DNA from: Devosia sp. Root413D1
GTDB taxonomy: Bacteria > Pseudomonadota > Alphaproteobacteria > Rhizobiales > Devosiaceae
Length of the DNA stretch: 64,000 bases
Assembly (NCBI RefSeq): GCF_001425235.1
Contig: NZ_LMEA01000001.1
Location: forward strand, 657,855-721,854
Reading direction: 5' to 3'
The position numbers were made by a program, and so were the translations under genes. Of the stretch, positions 15,001-24,000 are shown one piece after another. Every line of letters begins with the position of its first letter. Position 1 is the stretch's first letter. The notes under the pieces were generated by a model. The model did no database searches and had not been told where the DNA came from. It saw nothing but the letters and a program-made list of their open reading frames with translations.

Positions 15001-18000
15001 ACGCGCCTTTCGGGCTCGTGGACCGGCTACAGCGTCAACGACTACATCTATGTTGGCGGCGAGACCACCAACGCCACCACCAAGGGCGGCTACTACAGGA
15101 TCGCGGCGATCGACGGCGCGACGATCACCCTGGTGGGCAAAGCCGCTGCTGGGGTCGCGGAAGCCAAGCCACAGCTTGGCGTCGAGGCCAGCCGGACCGT
15201 TGCCATCGCCAACGCGGTGCTCGATCCGCTCGCGGCGGCCAGTGGCGTCATCACCCATGTCATCGTCGCGCAGCGTGATGACGTCGATGTGGCGATCGAT
15301 GGCGTGATCAACGCCAGGGCCGGCGGCTCGATCTACCTGGGCTCCGAGCAGCAGGTGAAGGTCGACAAGATCGAGGCCGGCGCCGCCGGCACGATCCGGC
15401 TGAAATCCAGTGCCTCGATCGTCAACGCACTGAGCGGCAGCGGAGTGAACTTCAAGGCCCTCGATATCGTGCTCGAAGCCGGCGATGGCGGCATTGGCGA
15501 GAGCAATGCCGTGACCGTCGAGATGTCGGCGGGCGGCAGCCTCATCGCCCGTGCCACCGAGGACGTGCGCATCACCGCGCCGACCTCCAACATGTATGTC
15601 GAAGCGATCTACTCGCGTTCGGGCGATGTCTACCTCTCCACCACGCTCGGCTCGATCCTCGATGCGCTCGGTACGGACGGCGAGAAGATCCGAGCCAACC
15701 ATATCTCGCTCACCGCCGGCGGCAGCATCGGCACCGCCACCGACGCCGTCGAGATCGTGGTGACCGGCGCCTATAGCGGCGTCGCCACCAATGCAGACAC
15801 CACCGGCACGGTGATCGCCACCGCAGCGGGCGACATCTCGCTCAATGCGGTCGAGCGCAACTTCAACGTGCGCAAGATCACCTCCACCGCCGGCAACGTG
15901 TATCTCGGCGCCGAGCTCGGCTCGATCCTCGATGCCGAGTACAACCCGCAGGGCACCCAGCTCGGCGCCGACATCATCGGTAATTCGGTGAGCCTGTCGG
16001 CTCGGATCGCCATCGGCCAGGCCGGCAACGAGCTCGAAATCGACAGCTCGAATCAGGCTGCCGGCAAAGTCCGCGCCTTCACCGATCTCGAGAGCATCTA
16101 CCTCGCCGAGACCACCGGCGACCTCAACCTCGACCAGGTCGGGACGCCCACCGCGGACCTCGGGGATACCAAGCCGCTCGCCTTCCTCGTGGCGATGACC
16201 GGCAGCATTCTCAATGCCCGCTCCGACACCGCGACGGACAAGCGCAACATCGTCTCGCGCCGCACCTTCATGTCCGCCAACCAGAGCATCGGCAGCGCCA
16301 GCAAGTCGATCGTTACCGAGGTCGGCAATCTCGAGGGCAAGGCGCTCAACGGCAGCACCTACGTCGCCAATCTCGGCGCGCTGACCGTCGGTGACGTCAA
16401 TGCCAACAATAGCGGCGTCAATGCCGCCAACGGCGCGGTCTTCATCAAGGCGTCCAGTCCGATCATCATCGCGGAATCCTCCATTGCCGCAGGCGTGTTC
16501 CAGGCCTGGGCCGAGGACGACAACGAGGCCAATGGCGGCGAAGACGCGCTGCCCGACGACATCACGGTCAAGGCCGGGGTGACGATCCAGTCCACCGCGA
16601 ACGAAGTCCGATTGCTGGCGGGCGATAACCTGCTGGTCGAGGGTGCCTTCGTGTCGGCGGACCCGTTGCTGAACAAGTCGGCCGCGGTGATCAAGGCGGC
16701 GACGCAGATCGTCATCAAGGTCGACTATCAGGACGGCGTCGCCGATCCTGACGCAGCCGGTGGCGTCGCCACGCTCAAGGGCAGTTTCACCGCTCCGACC
16801 ATCACCATCACCGGCGGTGCCCAGGACGATTCCGTCCTGTTCGACCTCGAGGCGCTCAACGGCAACACCTTCGTTTTCGGCGGCGCCGGCAACGACACGG
16901 TTACCGTCGACCAGCTACCGTCGATGACCACCTACCAGGGCGTTGTCGATGCCGACGGCGTCTTCGGCAAGGACGGCACGGGCCGCGAACTGCGCGACGA
17001 GCTGACCATCGACGGCCAGAACGGCAGCGACCTCACGGTCGTCAACGTTCGGGGCACGACCTCGGACTACGTCATCAACGTGGTCGATACCGGCAGCAAG
17101 CTCGATGCCGGCGATGTGCTGCGCGTCGAGGGCACGGCTGCGGCCGATGTGTTCCTGATGCGCAGGAACATGATCGCCAATATGCATCGCACCGGCGTCG
17201 ACACCTACGCCGATGCCTTCGAGCGGATCAACTACACCGCCGACATCAATGGCCGCGTCATCGTCAACGGCAATGACGGCGACGACGAGTTCTACTTCGA
17301 CGACAATTCGGCGGTCATGACTGTCGACGGCGGCGTCGGCAACGACCGCTTCCAGGTCGGCCAGCTGTTCGCCACACCGCGCGACGCGGCGGCGATCGAA
17401 TCGGTCGAGGATCGTTTCGAGACGGCGCCGATCAGTTTCGGCGCCCACCTCTCGAACGGCATCACGCTGCCGGCAGTGCTCTACGGCGGCGTCGGCGACG
17501 ATCAGTTCGTGGTCTATTCCAACAAGGCAGATCTCCGCCTCGAAGGCGAGGACGGCAACGACGAGTTCGTCATCCGGGCCTTCGCGCTGTCAGGCAGCGC
17601 CAACGTCAAGCTCAACGGCGGCACCGGTAACGACATCATCCAGTACAACGTCAACGCCCCGGTCGATATCGACGGCGGCGCCGGCTTCGACAAGATCGTC
17701 GTGCTCGGCACTGAGCTCGCCGACAACTTCGTCATCACCAAAGACGGCGTTTATGGCGCCGGCCTCACGGTCCGCTACGCCAACGCCGAGGCGATGGAAG
17801 TCGATGGCCTCGAGGGCGACGACACGTTCTACGTGCTGTCCACCCCGGCCGATGTCGTCACCACGCTCATCGGTGGCCTTGGGTCGGATACGTTCAACGT
17901 CGCAGGCGACGTCACCGAGACGGTGGTCGCTGACAATGACGGCGACCTGGGTGCGATCAGCCATACGGTCACCAGTGCCGACCCGCGCTACAACGGGTTG

Positions 18001-21000
18001 TTCGTGCGTGGCCTCGATTTCTCGGCGACTGGCTCCACCACCAACACGGTGGCGCTCGCCACCGGGGACGGGCTCAACGTCCTTGAAGACGGCGGGACCG
18101 CGGCGTTCGACAGTTATACATTGACCTTGCCGAACACGCCTGTGGCGTCGGTTTTCGTCACCATCTCGGCGGCGCAGGCTTCAGCGATGGTCGCGGCGCG
18201 ACCCGGCGGCCCGGGCAAGACGGTCCTGGTTTCGCTCGACAACGTGAATTTCTCGGAATCCGTGACGGTCGAGTTCATCGCAGGCGACGCGACGCCGACG
18301 GCGACCATCTACGTCAAAGCCGAATCTGATGGCGCCGAAGAGGGCGAGAGCACAGTGGTGATCTCGCACTCGGTGATCAGCACCGATCCAAACTACATCG
18401 ACTTCGACATTCCGAACGTCACCGTCCGGGTGCAGGACGACGATCGCGCCGACCTGCTGATCACAGAGCTCCACGGCAACACTCAGGTGTTCGAGGGCAA
18501 CGCGGACGGCGACAGCTACAAGGTCAAGCTTAGCAAGCCGCCGGCACTCGGCGAGGTGGTGACGGTTACACTGTCCGCGCCTGCCGGGCTCACGCTCTCG
18601 GCCACGACGCTGAAGTTCGGCCTCGTCGCCAACTCGTCCGCAGGCATTGTCGCCTGGGACGACGCGCAGACGGTCAAGGTGACGGTGACCAATGACGGCA
18701 TCGCCAACCGCTACCTTGCCGACATTGTCCACACTGTGACCAGCGACGGCGGCGTCTATGCCGACGTGGATGTGGCCCGAGTCCGTGTCGACGTCGTCGA
18801 CAGCAATACCGCCGGCGTCGAGATCATCGAGACCGATGGCTCGACCTCGGTTTCGGAGCTCGGCCAGACCGACAGCTACCAGATGGTGCTCACCACGCCG
18901 CCGAACGCAACGGTGCGGGTCATTATCGAGGTCACCGGCAAGGCGAAGCCGCAGCTCGTGGCCGGCGGCCGTGTGAACTATGACTCCGACACCGAGGATT
19001 ACTACGTCGACTTTGACGCCGGCAACTGGGACCAGCCGGTCACGGTCGATCTGGTCTACGATCCGCTCGGGGCCGACAGCACGGAAGACCACAAGACGTT
19101 CACGCCGCAGCCGCATGACCTCGTGGCTATCCAGGGTCCGCTCTTCATCGAAGGTGGGGTCGGCCCGACCCCGCGGTCGATCACCCGCGCTGTGGCGCTG
19201 CCGGGCGAAGTCAACGACGCGGTGGTTCGCAATATTACCGTGGACGACGTGCCTGACGTCGACCAGCTGGTGGTGTTCGCCGACACCGTCCAGGCCAACC
19301 AGACCGGGCGGCTCACCGCCAATACGATCACTGGTCTCAACATGCCGGCGGCCGACCTCGTTGTCGACAAGGGCGATGGCACGACCGATACCTTCGCGCG
19401 CGGCATCACCTACGGCAACGTGCATGTCGTCGAAGTGCTGCTCGGCAATGGCATGGACACGTTCCACGTCGATAGCACGCACGCCGATACGCTCACCGTC
19501 ATTCATGGCGGCGGCAAGTCCGACACCCTGATCGTCCACGACAGCACTGGCCCGCTGGTATTGTTCGGCGATACCTCGGCCAATGGCGAGCGCTACGGCG
19601 CCTTGCCGGGAGATCCGGACGGCACCGCCTATGCCTTCACCCAGTATGGTGACGATTTCATCGACGCCACCAACGCCAACGGCATCGTGGTGGTCGATGG
19701 CGGAGCCGGCATCGACACGCTCAAGGGCGGCAACGATACCAGCTTCATCGCCGGCGGCACCGGCGATGACAAAATCACCGGCGGGACGGGCAAGAACTGG
19801 ATCATTGGCGACAGCGCCTTTGACGTGGATTACCTCAAGCGCACCGTCATCATTGATGCCAGTGCAACCGCCGCGGGCGACGACACCATCACCGGCGGCG
19901 ACAATGACGACGTCATCCTGGGCGACCACGGCCTGATCGACCAGGCCGGTCTGATCGACGGCACGACGGCTGAGTTGGTCGAAGGCACGCTCAACATGAT
20001 GAGCCACCATGATGTCGTGCAGGTGCGCAGCACCAACGCCGACTACGGCGGCAACGACACCATCGACGCCAAGGCAGGCAAGAACATTGTCCTGGGCGGG
20101 TCGGGCGACGACATCGTCACCGGCCTCGGCGGCACGGACATCCTGTTCGGCGACAACGGCGTGGCCAAGTTTGCCAACCAGGTTGTGACCGAGATCGAGA
20201 GCACGGACACCGACAAGGGCGGCGTCGACACCATCACCACCTATATCGGCGCGGCAGTGGTCGGAAACCTCCGCAACGTCGTGGTCGGCGGCTCCGCTGG
20301 CGACATCATCAAGGTCGATCCGGGTACCGGCACGGGCGATCCGGGCAAGGCCGGCGACGTTGTCCTCGGCGACAATGGCTGGATCGTCTTCGATGCAGCG
20401 GCACAGGTGAAGTCCATCGTCTCGACAGCGGTCGACCACGGTGGGGCTGACAGGATCACCACCAGCGCCGGCCGCAATATCGTCATCGGGGGTGCTGCCG
20501 GCGATACCATCACCTCTGGTGATGAAGCGGACGTGATCCTTGGTGACAACGGGGCGGCCTTCTTCGTCGCGGGTGTGGCGCTGCGCGTCGAGACCACCTC
20601 GACCAGCAAGGGTGGCAGGGACATCATCAAGGCCGGAGCCGGCAAGAATATCGTCATGGGCGGGATGGACGACGACACCATTGACGCGGGCGACGGCACC
20701 AGCGTCATTCTCGGCGACAACGGCCTCGCGCTGTTCTCAAGCTCGGCCCTGTTCCAGGGCGAGCCGCAGGTGGTGCAGACCATCGCGCACGAGCACTTCG
20801 GCAACGACACCATCACCATCGTCAACGGCAACCACATCCTCATCGGCGGCTCTGGCGCCGATACGATCACCGCCGGCGACGGCAACAGCGTTGTCGTCGG
20901 CGACAACGGGGTCGCCAATTTCGAGGGCGGCAAGCTGGTGGCGCTGGTCAGCGAGAACACCTTCGACGACGAAGACGAACACAACGTCATCCCCGAATAC

Positions 21001-24000
21001 GACGGTGTCGACATCATCAAGGTCGGCAACGGCTTCAACACCGTGATCGGTGGCGGCGCTGGCGACGACATCGACGTCAAGGACGGCAACAGCGTCGTCT
21101 TCGGTGACAGTGGCTACGCCAAGTTCCTCAACAACAAGGCGACGATGGCTTTCTCGCTGCAGCCCGAATTGGGCGGCAACGACAAGATCCGCGCCGGCAA
21201 CGGCGATGCGGTGATTTTCGGCGGTGCGGCGGACGATAATATCGCCATCGTCGACGGCAACAGCACCTTGTTCGGCGACGGTGGCCATGCCGAGTTCGTC
21301 GATGGTGTGGTGACGGTCGCGTACTCGATCGCGCCTGGCGTCGGCGGCAAGGATATGATCCGCGCCCGCGACGGCGATGCGGTGATCTTCGGCGGGGCCG
21401 ACGACGACAACATCGAAAACCGCAATGGCGACAGCACGCTGTTCGGCGACAGCGGCCATGCCGAGTTCACCGGTGGGGTGGTGACAGAGGCATACTCGAT
21501 TGCGCCCGACGTCGGCGGCAAGGACATAATCGTTGCCGGGTCGGGCAACAACGTCGTCTTCGGAGGTGCCGACGACGATGAGCTCAAGGTCGGCACAAGT
21601 CAGTCCGACCTGCTCGGCTCGGTCCTCTTCGGCGATAACGGCTATGCCAAGTTCGTGAACGGGACCGTGACCACCGCCTATGTCATTAACCCCGAAACCG
21701 GCGGTGCCGACACCATCGAAACCGGTGATGGCGACCACCTGTCGATCGGCGGCGCCAACGGCGACACCATCACTACCAAGGGCGGCAATGATATCGTCTT
21801 CGGTGACAACGCCTATGTCGAGTTCGGCCAGGTTGGCAGTGGATTACTCGCAGGCGAGTTGACGCTGGTGCGTGCCTTCTCCATCGCGCCCACCGCCGGT
21901 GGTAAGGACATAATCGACACCGGGGCGTCGAACGATATCGTCATCGGCGGCGCGGACGCCGATACGATCAAGTCGGGCGACGGCGACGACCGGGTGTTCG
22001 GTGATCACGCGCTGTTCGACATCACCAACCCGGCCAACCAGCTGGTGATTTCCATCTACTCCGGTGCTGCCGATGGCGGTGGCGCGGACAAGATTTGGGC
22101 CGAAGCCGGTAACGACATCGTCCTCGGCCAGCAGGGCGACGACACCATCGAGGGTGGCGACGGCGATGATGACCTTGTTGGCGGCCACAACGTGGTCGGT
22201 AAGATCGAAGGCGGCGTTGCAACCGCCGGCAGCGACGGCAACGACACGATCCTCGGCGGGGCGGGCGAAGACGTCATCCTCGGCGACAACGGCGTCATCG
22301 GGCGGACGATCACCAATCTGGCGACCGGCGGCACGTGGAAGGACTACACCTTCAAGCTCAACCCGCCCATCGCCAACCGGACGGCGGCACTGATGCGCGA
22401 GTTCGTGCTGTTCGACCATGCCGACAAGATCGGTGGCAACGACACGCTGTATGGCGGTGACGGGGAGGACCGCATCAACGGCCAGCGTGGCAACGACACC
22501 ATCTATGGCGATGCCGGGGTCGACGAGATCGTTGGCGGCCTTGGCGCCGACACCATCCAGGGCGGTGCCGACGATGACCTGATCCTCGGTGACGAGGGGC
22601 AGATCCTGCGGGCCCTCAACGCCGACGGTTCGGCCGTGCTCAACTCCAACGGCACCTGGCATCGCGATGTCGTGCTCGAGGAAGTGGCTGTTGTCGCCGG
22701 GCTGTTCGAGCTGCGCTCGAACCTCGCCGGCATCGATGCGACGACGGCTGGCAATCTGCTGGGCTACGACGCCCTGCTGGTCGGCGGGCGCACCGCCGAC
22801 GGGGTCGATGTCACCACCAACGGCGCCTGGCAGACGGTCGCCATCGGGGTATCGCTCGAGCCGGCCTATAATGACACCATCAACGGCAATGACGGCGACG
22901 ACATCCTGTTCGGCCAGCGCGGCAACGATACGCTCAACGGTGATGCCGGCAACGACGTCATCTTCGGCGATCGCGCCAGCAACAACGCCGCCTTCGCCAC
23001 CGACCTGCCGGGCATCGTCAACGCCTACCGGGTGATCGCGGCCGACGCCGCGCTCGGCCTGGCGCTGCCGCTGTTCGGCGAAGTGGTCGTCCCGGCGGTG
23101 AACCTGCTGCCGAGCGAGCTTACGCCGTACCAGCCGCAGCTCGACGTCTACCCCTATGCCGACGGCTTTGCCGGCGACATGGCGGGCCGCAACAAGCTCA
23201 AGGTGGGCTCCGGCAACGCAGCCTTCTCGATCCTTGCCGCGGTGCAGGGCGACGCCACCGGCGCGTCCGACATCTATGGTGATGACATCATCCATGGCGG
23301 CGACGGCGCCGATACGATCTTCGGCGACGATGGGCGCATCCGTGCCGACCAGGGCACCGGCTTTGCAACCATCGACGAGAACCTCGCGGGTCTGTCGGTG
23401 ACGATGCAGAACCTGTTGACCAACCTCTCCTCGCTCGCCTTCGCCGAGAACGCCAATGTCGGCGGCACCCACACCGTGGTCACCATCGGCAAGGACGAGA
23501 TCTACGGCGACGGCGGCAACGACACGGTGTTCGGCGATAGCGGCACCGTGGTGGTGCCGGCCCGCATGCTGGTGCTCGATGGCGCCAATGACCAGGCGGC
23601 GGTGCTCGCCATGAACGCCCAGGTGTTCCGCCTGCAGCGGGCGTTCGCCGACCTGTCCTATGTGGTGCATGCCGCAGGCACCAAGGTGATCGCCGATTAC
23701 GTGACCAAAAACGGTATCCAGGGCAACTACAACGCCAGGAACGCGGTGCTCCGCCCGGCCACCCACACGCTCGAGATCGGCAACGACCTCATCGATGGTG
23801 GCGCCGGCATCGACATGCTGGTCGGCGACCACGGCGTCACCACCATCCCGTCGATCATGCTGACCCGCCCGACCCCGACCAAGACCTATACGGCGGCGGC
23901 CAAGGCGGCGATCGATGCGGCGCTCAAGACGCAGGACCAGACCCTGACCACTGCGCTCGATGCGCACCTGCGTGTCGACCACACCATCAATGCCTCGGCC

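Noticed and set aside
10591-15702. A 1703-residue open frame on the - strand opposite the giant gene
   Set aside because: It is a shadow of GC-rich coding sequence: rich in Arg, Asp, Gly and His, with no recognisable domain and no ribosome site. Similar 700-750-residue frames at 8008-10239, 18181-20439 and 21844-23982 have the same cause.
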